Origin: Chlorocebus sabaeus
Taxonomy: Eukaryota; Chordata; Mammalia; Primates; Cercopithecidae
Direction: 5' to 3'
DNA length: 64,000 bases
NCBI RefSeq assembly: GCF_047675955.1
Contig: NC_132912.1
Coordinates: 82,980,382-83,044,381 of the forward strand
The translations under genes and the position numbers were made by a program. Position 1 is the first letter of the stretch, and each line of letters begins with the position of its first letter. Shown here in pieces: positions 9,906-20,990 of the stretch. The notes below the pieces were generated by a model. The model did no database searches. It had not been told where the DNA came from and saw only the letters and a list, made by a program, of their open reading frames with translations.

Positions 9906-10680
9906 GAAAAGTCTAGGGGACAGCAGAAAACTTGACACATCATAACTCATTTGTTTTATTCCAGAATGAAGAGAATGTGTGCATTGTTGGGAAACCAACA
10001 CGATTTTCCATATTTCTCCTTGCCCAGGTCCATGGACATAGCTTAAGAACAATAGGCTAGAGATGGCGAGAGGAGTGTTTGGGCAGGATGCTAGCTCGCT
10101 TTATGACTGTTGTCCTGCTGCCAGTGAATAAAGCTTTGTTCTTTCTCTTCTGTTTTCTGATGGTTTTACTCTGGGACTCTCGAAATAGCAAATAAAAAGT
10201 CTTTGTGGTTATACTGAAATCAATTTCTTTATAGTTTCATCAGTTCTCTACTATTGGTTAAAAATGGAAACTAGTATTTTGAAATTTTAATTTTAATCTT
10301 GATAAAGCTTTCATTTTTCCAAAGTATACAAGATTGTAAAAATAACATATGAATATATCAAGTTCATTTTCAGTTATCTAATATTTGAATTTTAATATCT
10401 CAAGTTTCTGTGAAAGCAAGAGCCTTTTTACCTATAGACAGTTATGTTTGATTCAGACAGACAGCGGTACTAAGAGGTGTTACTTTCTGATGACTGGTGG
10501 CTGCTTTGAATGCTGTGAGTCTATATTTTAGTTCTCTCTCTCAAAGAACAATTATTACGGCAAAAAAAAGTGGACAAATAATTTTGCCATTTCAGGAAAA
10601 AAGCCAAATTGTAAATGTCTCTAGGAAAGGTGGACCCAAAAGTCTTAACTTAAGGCTGCATAATATTAGCGAATCAGTAG
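9906..10680. other. Unassigned DNA with an LTR-like stretch
   Basis: Around 9960-10200 the plus strand is less AT-rich and contains AATAAAGCTTTGTTCTTTCTC at 10128-10148, resembling an LTR poly-A signal region. I cannot name a family or find flanking duplications. The remainder shows nothing recognisable. Confidence 0.35.
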
Positions 10681-10699
10681 AGCACTTGAAATCAGGAGA

Positions 10700-10912
10700 C
10701 CACCTGGCCAACATGGTGAAACCCTATCTCTACTAAAAATACAAAAAATTAGCCGGGTGTGGTGGCACGTACCTGTAATCCCCGCTACTGGGGAGGCTGA
10801 GGCACAACAATCACTTGAACCCGGAAGGTGGAGGTTACTGTGAGCTGAGATCACGCCACTGCATTCCAGCCTGGGCGACAGAGCGAGACTCTGTCTAAAA
10901 AAAAAAAAAAAA
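10700..10912 (+). mobile_element. 5'-truncated Alu (AluS-like), plus strand
   Basis: The element lacks roughly the first 70 bases and starts at CACCTGGCCAACATGG. It continues through the right arm to a poly-A tail (10897-10914). An 11-bp duplication AAATCAGGAGA brackets it at 10689-10699 and 10913-10923, showing that it inserted already truncated. The sequence is diverged and fits AluS better than AluY. Confidence 0.88.
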
Positions 10913-11130
10913 AAATCAGGAGATATGGTTTGCTATTAAACTATGTGACTAATTAGCAATGTAGCTTAAGTTCCAGTTCTGATAAAATGTGGCTTCTGCA
11001 GTAGTGGAATGGAATACCCCTGCCAGCACTTGGGTTCCATGATTAGAGCATGAGGCATTTGTATCTGTTATTTGGATCGAAATTTAAAAAATATCCTTGA
11101 TAATCAACCCCTTTTGGAGCTTTGCTAAAA

Positions 11131-11231
11131 CACTGGTTCCCAGTATTCATCCCTAAAGAGTCTGATTCTTTCAGTCAGGAAGGGGACCTTGGAATCTGTA
11201 TTTAAAAATGAAATCCCCAGCGATTAACCAG
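11131..11231 (+). mobile_element. MER5-like hAT-Charlie fragment
   Basis: Short diverged match: CACTGGTTCCCAGTATTCATC at the terminus, then GAGTCTGATTCTTTCAGTC and CCTTGGAATCTGTATTTAAAAATG, with CCCCAGCGATT at the end. These follow the order of MER5A landmarks. Its target duplication was not found. Confidence 0.55.
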
Positions 11232-11329
11232 GTAATATACCATACTAATTCAAACTACAATAAAATGGGTAAATACTGGAGCAACTAATTAATTCTGTGT
11301 CTCAGAGAGCTTTAAAGTTATTTATTTTT

Positions 11330-11600
11330 TACTTTTAAAGTAAAAGATGTGTTATAGAAAACACAGAAAATACAATAGTGAAACAAAAAAAATCTAAAAA
11401 TCATTTATGACACCACTGCCTAAAGGTAACATGTATTAATATTGCTTGCATGTTTATTTTTAGCCTTTTTTGGGGTAAATATGTGTGTGTTTCCATGTGC
11501 ATGCACAAATACACATATATGCACACATTTGTATAAACACATGTATGTATATACACACACATATACATTCATATTTTAAATGTAAAAATGATCCATCTAG
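11330..11600 (-). mobile_element. L1ME-like 3' UTR fragment plus TG/CA-rich DNA
   Basis: The words GAAAATACAATAGTGAAACAAAAAAAATC and CATTTATGACACCACTGCCTAAAGGTAAC resemble the antisense L1ME 3' UTR (the region with ATCCCACCACCCAGAGATAAC). From 11479 to 11575 follows a degenerate ATGTGTGTG / ACACACATATA tract. Confidence 0.45.
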
Positions 11601-11633
11601 CTACGTTTATGTCACATTAAAAAAATTTAAATA

Positions 11634-12814
11634 TAGTAATGCATTACTTAATGATGGGAATATATTCTGAGATGTGTTTTTTAGGTGATTTTGTCATTGT
11701 ATAAACATGGTAGAAGGTACTTATACAAACCTATATGGTATAGCCTAGTATACACTTAGATTCTGTGGTACAGTTTATTGCTCTCAGGATGCAAGACTTT
11801 ACAGCATGTTACTATCTTGAATGCTGTAGACAACTGTAACACAGTGGTATTTGTATATCAAACATATCTAAACATAGAAAAGGAAGAAAAAAAAATATGG
11901 TATAAAAGATTAAAAAATGGTAGCCATGTATGGGGCACTTACCATGAATGGAGCTTGCTGGAATGAAAGTTGCTCTGGGTGTGTCTGAGTATGTGGTGAG
12001 TGAATGCGAAGGCCTAGAACATTACTGTATACTATTATAGACTTTATATTGTACACTTAGGTTACACAAAATTTATAAAAAAATGTTTTTCATTCTTCAC
12101 TAATAAATTTAGTTTACTGTAACTGTATTTCACAAACTTTTTAATTTTTTTAACTTTTTAATAATACTTAGATTAAAACACAAACATATTGTACAGCTAT
12201 ACCAAAATATTTTTTTACATCCTTGTTCTATAAACTTTTTCCTATTTATACATTTTTGAATTTTTTTTGAACTTGTAAAATTTCTCTTACAAACTAAGAC
12301 AAATACACACACATTGGTCTTGGCCTACACAGGGTCAGGATGTTCAATGTTACTGTCATCCCCCTCCACATCTTGTCCCACTGGAAGGTCTTCAGGGACA
12401 ACAACATGCACGGAACTGTCATCTCCTATGATAACAATGCTTTCTTCTGGAATATCTATCAAAGGACTTGTCTAAGGTTGGGTTCCAGTTAATTTTTTTT
12501 AAAAAAATAAGGAGTACATTTTAAAATAATTATTAAAATATAGTGTACTAACTACATAAACCAGTGACAAAGTCCTTTATGATCAAGCATTATGTACTGT
12601 ACATAATTGCATGTTGTACATTTTTATATGACTGGCAGCACAGTAGGTTTATTTACACTGGCATCACTACAACATGTGAGGAGTGTCCTGTGGATTTTAT
12701 GATGACTACAACATCACTAAACAGTAGGAATTTTTTAGCTCCATTATAGTCTTATGGAACCAGTGTTGTACATGCTGTCTGTTGTTGAGTAAAATGTTAT
12801 ACAGTACATGACTG
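11634..12814 (-). mobile_element. Tigger-class DNA transposon (Zombi-like Tigger3/4), internally shortened
   Basis: Terminal inverted repeats lie at 11634 (TAGTAATGCATTACTTAATG) and 12814 (rc of CAGTACATGACTG), with a TA target at 11632-11633 and its decayed partner CA at 12815-12816. At about 1.18 kb it is far below an autonomous 2-3 kb Tigger. Orientation follows the transposase tail encoded on the minus strand near 12340-12480. A second, shorter copy of the same family lies at 45727-46120. I am confident of the TcMar-Tigger class, less so of the subfamily. Confidence 0.82.
12340..12480 (-). pseudogene. Tigger transposase C-terminal acidic tail remnant
   Basis: On the minus strand one frame reads through IPEESIVIIGDDSSV, VPEDLPVGQDVEGDD and NIEHPDP, an acidic region at the end of a Tigger transposase. 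No DDE catalytic part is present within this element, so it is a non-autonomous relic. Confidence 0.65.
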
Positions 12815-13013
12815 CATTTTTTATTTAAATTCAAATATCATTAGTATTTCCCATAATTGGAAATTCTTTAAAAATACAATTTTATTACTTGTGTTTTCGT
12901 ATGTGAAAAGTGTAATTAAACTGGTAATTTGTGTAATTTCTAATATTTCACAATTACAAACAAAAGACTGAAAAATATCTTGTATGTAAATACTAGTTCC
13001 CAAATTTTATTAC

Positions 13014-13065
13014 TTTGTCATTACTTTTAATAGAAAAAACTACAATAACTTTTGCACTAACCTAA
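13014..13065 (+). mobile_element. MADE1 (mariner Hsmar1 MITE), right half
   Basis: The stretch matches the second half of the 80-bp palindromic MADE1: CATTACTTTTAATAGAAAAAAC, then TACAATAACTTTTGCACTAACCTAA ending at 13065. The left half is too degraded to delimit; a TA target is not preserved on the right (CA follows). Confidence 0.8.
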
Positions 13066-14474
13066 CACTACATCCTCAGTGCAGAGCCTGTAATATTACT
13101 GTAATGACATCAGGCTGCCTAGTGTCTTTTATCTTTGTGGTGCTTTAATTGGTTGTCTGGAATCAGTATCGGGGATGGCTAACCCTTGGCAAACACTAAT
13201 TTCTAAGAGTCTCTGACAATGTTTTCCTGAGAAGGAATTCTGTTCAAACAACTCTGGGAGTATTTTTGGTTTATTGAGGTATGTAGTTCATATGAATTAA
13301 TTTTAGATATAATTAAAAATGCTTTTTAAAAGTCTAATTGAAGAGCCTGAGTCTGTGTTTCTGAGATGTTTTCAAGCCTTACTATTTATCTCTGTTATAA
13401 ATTATCTGAAATTTTTATTTTTTTCTTAGTATTTACTATATACACTTTAAATTCTCAACTGCTATTTCTATTTTTTAGTTGATATGTCTAACAACATTGG
13501 GGACTTATGATTAAATTGGTGGCTCTCTGTAAGAAGAGAAGGATGATTCACTCAACCTATCTCAGAACTTGCTTCCTCCTGGAAGTCTCTCTCTTTGTCT
13601 GTTTCCCTGTGTTTTTTCTTCCTTCACACACAGACATACATATTATGCATGAAGTCACAAGTGCACACACATGCAAACACATATAGTGTGTCCAATATAT
13701 TAAAAACTTGAAATGGTTGGGGACAACTAAGCCATTGAACTGAAAACTAATGTCTCTTAGTCTTATTGCAACAGACCTATGGTTGGAACAATTAACTAAA
13801 ACAGTCCTGGCATTAAAATGAGAGTAAGTAGGCACAATATAAAGTAGACTCAAAATGATGACTCAAAACCACTTTAAGTGGATAACTCTTAGAGGCATTG
13901 ACTAAAAAAGATAAATTGTTTTAATTAGAAAACTGAACCAACTGGTTGGCAGAAAGTAAGATTTAAAAAAAGAGAGAAGTGAAATCAACGGTCATCTTTA
14001 TGAAAAATACATTAAAGATGGCCCTTCTTTTTTCCTGAGTAAAGGTTTCAGGCTTATTCTGAGCCGAGCACTTGCCTTCACTGATGTACTAGACTGACGC
14101 AAGCAGAGAAGAGAGTGTGTTGGGTGAGTCATCCATTTGCAACCTTGTTGAATTTTAACTGTGGCTAGTCTCAATTCATTGAATGCTGAAAATCCCAATG
14201 ATGAAATTTTGGAACCAGAGGGCTTTCATTATTCTTCAACTCAGCTTGTCAGATAGCCCTGCTGACAATTAAATCATTTGCCACAAGGCAGCTTTGTTAT
14301 TTGCCTCTGAGTTCATTCTTTTCTTTAACTCTCTTCTCTCACAACCTATTTGACGAAGAAAGGAATGAAATGTCTTTTAGTTTGTGATTTTAATTAATTC
14401 TTCCACTGTGCTGTTGGTGGTCAATGCAGTATAATTCGAGGTCTAATTTTTAAATAATGAACTTATAGACCTGG
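13066..14474. other. Unassigned DNA, 1.4 kb
   Basis: No recognised repeat. The antisense open frame at 13557-13853 is rich in TGT/ATG runs from a CACACA-like patch and looks incidental. Another at 13998-14198 has no motif. Confidence 0.4.
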
Positions 14475-14625
14475 AAAGCTTTCTCATTTTGAGAGTTTAA
14501 GCAAGAGTTCATACAATTTAGGTGACTTACCTAAGGACAAACAGTAATTTGCAGCAGAGTGGGAACCCAAAACCTGAATCTCTTTACCCCTAATCTAGTG
14601 TCATTCTGTCCTACCATATGGCATT
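14475..14625 (-). repeat. MIR SINE, minus strand
   Basis: The antisense MIR core is visible: TAGGTGACTTACCTAAGGACA at 14519-14539, GCAGAGTGGGAACCCAAAACCTG at 14555-14577 and CATTCTGTCCTACCA at the end. Confidence 0.78.
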
Positions 14626-14910
14626 TCTTTAATGTCCCTGCTGAAAAGAACATGGCAGGTGTAGCTGCGATTCATAAGATCAGTTACAACCATCAGATAG
14701 TAATGACAGCCAGTGGTTGCTGACCTGGTCTGATTGTAAATAAGAGACTCCAGCAATAAAAACACAAAGCCCTGATATCTCTTTTCTAATAACCTATCAA
14801 AAAGAACGTGAAGTAGCTTTTCTATTAGTAGTAGACCACATTTTGTAAATATATTACCACACGTATTTTTTTCTAAACATCTCAGAAGATATATAATTAG
14901 GTTATGAAAT
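14626..14910. other. Unassigned DNA
   Basis: No repeat recognised. A minus-strand open frame of 113 codons (14601-14942) crosses both MIR and LTR boundaries, so it is not a gene. Confidence 0.4.
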
Positions 14911-15285
14911 TGCTGTGGTTTGAAGTGTCCCTTAAAGTCCATGTGTTGGAAACTTAATCCCCAATCGAAAGAGTTGAGACATGGGAGTTTTAAGAGGTGA
15001 TTAGGTCACCAGGACTCTGTGTTCATGAATGGATCAAGGACATTAATATGGAATTGGGTTGTGGTAAACTGATGAGTTTGGTTTCCTTCCTTCTCTCTTG
15101 CATGCCTGCTCTCTTGCCCTGCTACCTTCCACCATGGAATGACACAGCAAGAGGGCCCTTACCAGATAGCAGGCTTCCCAACCTTCAACTTTTCAGTCTC
15201 CAAAACTGTAAGAAATAAATCTCTGTTCTTTATAAACTACCCAGGCTCAGTATTCTGTTATAGTGGTACACAACAGACTAAGGCA
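14911..15285 (+). mobile_element. ERVL-MaLR solo LTR (MST/MLT1-type), plus strand
   Basis: The LTR begins TGCTGTGGTTTGAAGTGTCC and ends ACAGACTAAGGCA. Inside are GTGTTGGAAACTTAATCCCCAAT, GAGGTGATTAGGTCACCAGG, TTCCACCATGGAATGACACAGCAAG and an AATAAATCTCTGTTCTTTATAAA poly-A region. The flanking 5-mers GAAAT (14906-14910) and GTAAT (15286-15290) match at four of five positions. No internal region remains. Confidence 0.85.
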
Positions 15286-15290
15286 GTAAT

Positions 15291-16335
15291 AATGTTCTTA
15301 TTTCCTTTTAAAATCTCATTTTACCTAGAATATCTCACTTGAGACATAGTGGCTCTACTCTGCCTTCCCTGTGTCATTATCTTTCATTACCAAGTACGAA
15401 TCCCCAGGCCTACTCCTCCTGCCACTTATGAGGTTTTGGACTCCAGTAACTCCATGTGCTCACAACAAAGAAAGAACAAGGCAGGGTATTTTACTAAATG
15501 TCAAAAATGTCAAATCCATTTGAGCACTGTTCTTCTCTTTCTGGATCAAATCCTTTTCCTTCATGTATTCCCCTTAGCTTTCAGGAAACAATCACTGCCT
15601 CCTTTTCAATGTAATGAAAAAAATAAAAGCATCCAGCAGTTATGAGCTGAAAACTCTGAGCAAGAATTTAACATTTTTCTCATCACTGCCGTTTCTCCAA
15701 GTTACTGGTCTAGTTCAAAGTTATTCATCTCTTTTGTGTACTTTAAGTACATTTTTTCAAAAACATTTTTTCAAAAAGGTTGAATGAATTGTGCCTGTCA
15801 GTGAAGGTCTGAAGTATTCTTTCAGTGCAGTTGAACATGAACAGTATTTTATATGCAGTTGACATTTTTTATATATTGTGTGATTAAGTAATCTGTTTTG
15901 ATAAGCCCCCTAGCCACTTTGCTTTAGTAAATCGAATATTTGGAAAAATACATTATCAGGGCTGATGAAGTTATGACTTAATTTGGCAGGTGAGCACTCT
16001 ATTCAGTAGGATTATAACAAGTAATTGTCTAAACATACTCCTTAGCAACAAGTTTTGTAGAATGACTTGGACATAGAGAAGAATAAAGATCACAGTTATG
16101 CTCACTAATAAAATCATTTTCATATAAAATAATAACTCTACAAACTGGAGTGATTAAACTCAAGTAATATATACTAATGTGTATAATCATATGGAGCCAT
16201 TTTCTTGTTATTCTGAGATACTTTCAGTTTTCCTATTGACCTTTCACTCCTTCCTCTTCAAACCCTATTAGCTGCCAAATTCCTCACCCAGCCCACCTGC
16301 ACCCTGGCTCCCTAGCTGATTTTTACTCAAACTTT
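15291..16335. other. Unassigned DNA, 1 kb
   Basis: No repeat or exon recognised. The 98-codon open frame at 15349-15645 has no domain and no splice-compatible context that I can defend. Confidence 0.4.
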
Positions 16336-16339
16336 GTGC

Positions 16340-16628
16340 CTAGCATCAATTTAGCCATGACTTCCTCCACCAGGAAGCCAGCCATAATCACTCTCTGCCC
16401 TGCAACTCACTGCCACTAGAGAATGGGTGCCCCTTTTAAGTACTTCTACAGCACTCAGTTATAGTAGTTACCATGTTGCTATAATTGCCTGTTAAATAAT
16501 GGGCAGTAATAGACTATATGATAAATGCATATTTACAATTTTCTATCCTAAACCTTAAGTTCCATTAATACAGGAACCATGTAGTTTGTCTGTTATATTT
16601 CTAGTGCCAAGCACAATGACCACCATAT
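16340..16628 (+). repeat. L2 LINE 3' fragment, plus strand
   Basis: Landmarks of a diverged L2 end appear in order: ATGACTTCCTCCACCAGGAAGCC, ACTTCTACAGCACTCAGTTATAGTAG, TAATTGCCTGTT, TTAAGTTCCATTAATACAGGAACCATG, TTTCTAGTGCCAAGCACAATG. Confidence 0.72.
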
Positions 16629-16644
16629 GCTGGAGGCTTTCGTT

Positions 16645-16687
16645 TCTCTCTCTCTCTCTCTCTCTCTCTCTGACACACACACACACA
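16645..16687. repeat. (TC)n(AC)n microsatellite
   Basis: A TC run at 16645-16671 directly joins an AC run at 16673-16687. It is a compound dinucleotide tract. Confidence 0.93.
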
Positions 16688-17329
16688 TTTTACAAATCTC
16701 ATTTTTCTTAGAACAAATGTTGACCACATATCAACTTTATGATTTAAAAATGAATTTATTAAAACCTGATAGAAAGCCTTTTAAAATATTTTCTAAATTG
16801 TGTTTTTTTAAAAGTATTTGTTTTAGTGCTGATAAATATTCAACTTCTTGATACAAAAGAATACATTTCAATTGCAGTCCTGTTATGTTGTTCATGAACT
16901 GTTAACCAACTGCCTCAAATCACAATAATTTTCAGGCTCCTTATACTAGAACAGCTGCAAAACATGTATGAGAAATAGTGACCTTAACGCTCCATAGAGG
17001 TATAGTGCAATCAAAACGCATGTATGCATTGTTTAAAGTTAGGACTTAAGTGAGACACCAAGATTTTATTATACGCTTATGCTGGCAATATTTAAACTGG
17101 TCTCAATCCTTGTCATTTAATTACTTTAAAGATTATTACTTTAACAAATATAAATGAGCAATAGAAATTTTTGGATGTAGATGCTCCCTAATTCTTAGTA
17201 AACACACATTCATGTTCTAATATCTATTAATCAGAGTTCCATTCATAATATTAGGAATACAAGGCAGCATTCTAATGAGTATTTTTTATCACCTCATCAT
17301 TCATTCAGTCACTTAGAAACTACATACTG
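16688..17329. other. Unassigned AT-rich DNA
   Basis: Nothing recognised. Confidence 0.4.
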
Positions 17330-17428
17330 AGTACAGTGTACACTGCTTGGGTGATGGGTTACACTCAAGTCTCAGAATTCAACACTATATAATTCATTCA
17401 TGTAACCAAAAACCAAAAACTGCTATCC
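17330..17428 (+). mobile_element. L1M 3' UTR end fragment, plus strand
   Basis: GGGTGATGGGTTACACTCAAGTCTCAGAATTCAACACTA followed by TTCATGTAACC is the recognisable end of an L1M 3' UTR. The fragment stops at an A-rich segment near 17410-17420. Confidence 0.7.
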
Positions 17429-17690
17429 AGTTTTCACAGCACCATTTATTAAAGAGACTGTCCTTTCCCCAATATATTGTTGGCATCTTTGTCAAAAATC
17501 AGTTGGCTGTACATGCTTGGATTTATTTCTTGGTAGTCTATTTTGTTCTATTGGTCTATGAGTCTGTTTTTACGCCAGTACCTTGCTATTTTTGCTACTA
17601 ATGCTTGGTAGTATAATTTGAAATCAAGTAGTCCGATGCTTACAACTTTTTCCTTTCTTGTCACTCTTGCTTTAGCTATTCAAAGTCTGT
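17429..17690 (-). mobile_element. L1 ORF2 fragment, minus strand
   Basis: The plus strand carries the antisense of L1 ORF2: CCAGTTTTCACAGCACCATTTATTAAAGAGAC, TTGTCAAAAATCAGTTGGCTGTA, GTTCTATTGGTCTATGAGTCTG and CCAGTACCTTGCTA. The abrupt switch of orientation at about 17429 and 17691 suggests rearranged or nested L1s. Confidence 0.82.
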
Positions 17691-17842
17691 ACAGTCCCGT
17701 ATGATCCACCAATACAATTCTGAGGGTTCTACCCAAAAGAAGTGAAAACATGCAAAAACTTCTATGCCAATGCTTATAGAAACTTTATTCATAACCAATG
17801 AAAATTGGAAACGATCTAGATGACCTTCAGTCAGTGATAGAC
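17691..17842 (+). mobile_element. L1M ORF2 3' part, plus strand (continues at 18375)
   Basis: Sense L1 wording: GATCCACCAATACAATTCTG, CTACCCAAAAGAAGTGAAAACAT, ACTTTATTCATAACCAATGAAAATTGGAAACGA. The sequence breaks at GATAGAC (17836-17842) and resumes at GATAAAC (18375-18381) with ACCATACAATGAAATACTAC, as expected in the uninterrupted L1. Confidence 0.82.
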
Positions 17843-18374
17843 TGTCAATGTTCTACAGCCCAGGGCCACTAGAACATACTTGTAGATGAACAAGTTGGGT
17901 TTTTTATTCATTGAAGTAAAAGAGAATGCTTGCAAAAGAAACTGTGAGGTACCTCCGTAAGGTAGGGTTAAAAAGAACTAATTATGTAATTTGTCCTTTG
18001 GTTGGGTAATTTTGGAGAGCATCTAAGGAAGCAGAAGTTCATTTTCCTGAAGGTGTAGTAAGAAATTGGTAGCAATTCTATGATTATCTCAATACATCTT
18101 AACTATTCAGAAGGCAGACACGAGTATAGTTAAAACTAAAGCTGGTAAACAATTGGAAGTTACTTATTTAAGGAGAGGCTGGGATGTTTTGTATTTTGAG
18201 GCTCACTGAATGGCTTTGTCTGAAGTGTATATTCTGTGAGATTGTTTATGTCCAACAAGGGAACAATGTGGCTTAGCTATAAACACAGATCAGTTTGTAA
18301 TAACATTGTGGCTTGACTATGAATATCAGATCAGTTCCTGGACCTTACAGGCTGATTTTTATTTTTATTTTTAA
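17843..18374. mobile_element. Unclassified LTR-like insertion inside the L1M
   Basis: A 532-bp insert sits between two halves of one L1M. The near-repeat GATAGAC/GATAAAC (six of seven) at the joints looks like a target duplication. The left end starts TGTCAATG, as an LTR would, but the right end runs into a (TTTTTA)n tract and lacks a clear CA. Composition differs from L1. I suspect an ERVL-type LTR but cannot name it. Confidence 0.5.
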
Positions 18375-20265
18375 GATAAACACACCATACAATGAAATAC
18401 TACTTAGAAAGAAAAATAAAAGAGCTATTGATTCGCATATGAACATGGATAAATCTTAGATTCATTTTGACAAGAAAAAGAAGCCATCTTGAAAAGACAA
18501 TATACTGCCTGATTTCATTAAAAGAAACACCAGAAAAGGCAAAACTAAAGAGAGGAAAACAGACTAGTGGTTGCCAGAAATTGGAAATGGGGAAAGTAGT
18601 TGCTATAATGGTGTAACATGAGAAAATTTCAGGGGTAATGAGACTGAGAGGTGGATAATATCTGTTAAAACTCTTATAAAACTGCCCACTACAAAAAGTG
18701 GTTTTTACTAACTGAAAAAATAAAATCAAACCAGGATGTGTGAAAAAAGTTTGGGAAGGGGGAGTATGCAGACTGTGACAATCTACTGTATTGTAAATTA
18801 ATTGCATAGTCTCACCTAAGCAGATGGAGAGGAAAGGGACTGAGCTAAGTAACTTTGGAAGGCTGTAATGTAAGACCAAAGAGAGAAATGTATGCCAACA
18901 ATGGACTTTAGTTTGTAAATTTATTTTTCTTAGGACTATGGGCTACAAATTATGAACTTCTTTATTTGTGTGCTAGAATTGACAGTAAGTAAATATAAAT
19001 AATGAGAGCAAAGTTATAACCGGAGAAAGAAGTCACAAATAAGACAACAGGAAAGGCTGGACTGAGCTTATACAAAACTGAGTTAGAGGTATCAATATAG
19101 ACTCATTTACAAATTATATAATTTTATGAATACATAAATATTAGCATATTTAGAGATACACGTAGATATGTATCTATGTACAAGTTGGGATACATACTTA
19201 CATTTCCTGGCTCTGTCTTCTGATAAATGCTTAAAGCAATGGCATATCAGTAGCAATGAGCACACCTAGACCTCTGATCTTGGTTTGTAGAATAAAGAGC
19301 CAGATATCAATACAGGCACCAGAACTTCAATAATAATAATAATAATCTTTGGAGAACTGATTGATTCCAGGGCTGGGGCAGGGAAAATACAAGGTGTTAC
19401 TGGAGGATCTTTTGTTTCCAGAATTCAAGAAAGTGCTAAAAAAGATGGAGACATATTTGAAGGGCACAAGAACTAATCTGAAAGAGCTCTCAATGGACAA
19501 TAATGGAATAAGTTGAGCAACAAAATAAGTATAGTAATGGATTATAAGTCAGATAATAAAATAAATATATGAGTTCATATTAATATAAATAAATAACTGA
19601 ATTAATGGCAGATAAATAAAAATATTCTACAGAAAAATTTCAATTAATAAATATATAAAAATGAGGAAAATATGAAATCCTTGTTAGAACCCCTCAGTAA
19701 TAATTGCCACAGGCAAGATACATGCAGAAATGCTAAAAGAATGCGTGAAACTTAATGCAGAAACAACATATGTGCATCGTTTCATATTTTCTTCCTTGAA
19801 ATATTTAGTAATGCCAAGGGGAAAGAGTAAGTCCCCAGGGGAAAATCCTGGCAGACGCCACCTTAGCAAAATAATCAAGGTGTACATCCCCAATAATACA
19901 TATCAATATTATAGACCTCTTGATACAATGCCCTGAGAAGAGAACATCACTTCTGTGCTATCCTTCCCAATAATGCAAATATTCATAAGAAATGAAAAAA
20001 CAAATCAGATATACAAACCCAAATTGAGAAACATTCTACAAAGTAATGAATGGTAAGATATGGAAGATAAGAAAGGGCTAAGGGACTATCGAGATTGGAG
20101 ATCAGGAAGACATGAGGACTAAATGCAATGCAGAATTCCGGATTGAATCCTAGAAAATACAAAGGATTTTAGCAGGAAAAAAATGGTGAAATCTGAATAC
20201 ATCTTGCACTTTGGTTAATAGTATTGTAACAAAGTTAATTTTTTAGCTTCAATAATTTCATTAGA
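18375..20265 (+). mobile_element. L1M (L1MB/MC-like) ORF2 end and long 3' UTR, plus strand
   Basis: The match resumes with CACACCATACAATGAAATACTAC, then AACATGGATAAATCTTAGATTC, ACAGACTAGTGGTTGCCAG, and continues into the long L1M 3' UTR: ACCTCTGATCTTGGTTTGTAG, AGAGCCAGATATCAATACAG, GATTCCAGGGCTGGGGCAGG, GAAAGAGCTCTCAATGGACAA, CCCTCAGTAATAATTGCCACAGGCA, GGACTAAATGCAATGCAG and TAATAGTATTGTAACAAAGTTAA. A related 3' UTR lies at 39830-40315 on the other strand. A 159-codon minus-strand frame (18400-18879) is antisense to this element. Confidence 0.8.
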
Positions 20266-20444
20266 GTTTGGTAATGCTTCTTTAAATCTGAGGCTCCCTG
20301 CTTCCAACTCTCTCTCCATCATATTTGTGTGCTCATTTATATACAAAGATATTAAAACCAGAGTCAGAACACTTAGAGCCAAGCTGATAAGAAGTGAGCT
20401 TGAGTAGATTAAGAGGGAAAGAGGAGTGGTGTCACGGGTAATGT
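20266..20444. other. Short unassigned gap
   Basis: Nothing recognised between the L1M 3' UTR and the MIR. Confidence 0.4.
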
Positions 20445-20990
20445 TAGTAGCTAATAGTAGCTAGCATTTCTGAACATTTCACTATATGCCAAGTGCTTTT
20501 TTTGTTTGTTTGTTTGTTTGTTTTTCGAGATGCAGTCTCACTCTGTTGCCCAGGCCGGAGTGCAGTGGTGGGATCTCAGCTCACTGCAATCACCACCTCC
20601 TGGGTTCAAGCAATTCTCCTGCGTCAGTCTCTCAAGTAACTGGGATTACAGGCATGAGCTACCATGCTTGGCTAATTATTGTGTTTTTAGTAGAGATGGG
20701 ATTTCACCATGTTGGACAGGCTGGCCTCAAACTCCTGATCTCAAGTCATCTCCCTGCTTCGGCCTCACAAAGTGCTGGGATTACAGGCGTGAGCCACCGC
20801 ACCCGGCCCTGTGCCAAGTGCTTTTAACACTTCACTTTATTTAATGCTCAAAACAAACAAATGAGGTAGATGTATTATTTTTATCCTCTACAAATGAAAA
20901 ACTCCAGATGAGAAATTTTAAATACTTTTGTAAAATTGCTTAGCTGTATTCAAACCCAGTTCATCTGACTCAAGTTTGTGCACTTAACTG
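20445..20990 (-). repeat. MIR SINE, minus strand, split by AluS
   Basis: The left part (20445-20500) has GTAGCTAGCATTTCTGAACATTTCACTATATGCCAAGTGC, and the right part (20812-20990) continues AAGTGCTTTTAACACTTCAC, then ATGAGGTAGATGTATTATTTTTATCC, TTCAAACCCAGTTCATCTGACTC. Removing the Alu and one copy of the duplicated target restores MIR order. Confidence 0.85.
20501..20808 (-). mobile_element. AluS, full length, minus strand
   Basis: Antisense Alu with a (TTTG)n-interrupted poly-T (20501-20526), both arms, and the 5' end ACCCGGCC at 20801-20808. The exact 14-bp target duplication TGCCAAGTGCTTTT is at 20487-20500 and 20812-20825. It is moderately diverged and AluS-like. Confidence 0.93.

Noticed and set aside
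10128..10148. AATAAAGC as the 3' end of a host gene
   Set aside because: No upstream exon or coding sequence; AATAAA is frequent in AT-rich DNA.
14601..14942. 113-codon minus-strand frame
   Set aside because: It spans a MIR end and the start of a MaLR LTR, so it is a chance frame.
18400..18879. 159-codon minus-strand open frame
   Set aside because: It is antisense to the L1M 3' region, starts and stops arbitrarily and lacks any domain.
20486..20844. Two overlapping plus-strand frames of about 112 codons
   Set aside because: They translate the antisense AluS; such frames are typical Alu shadows.
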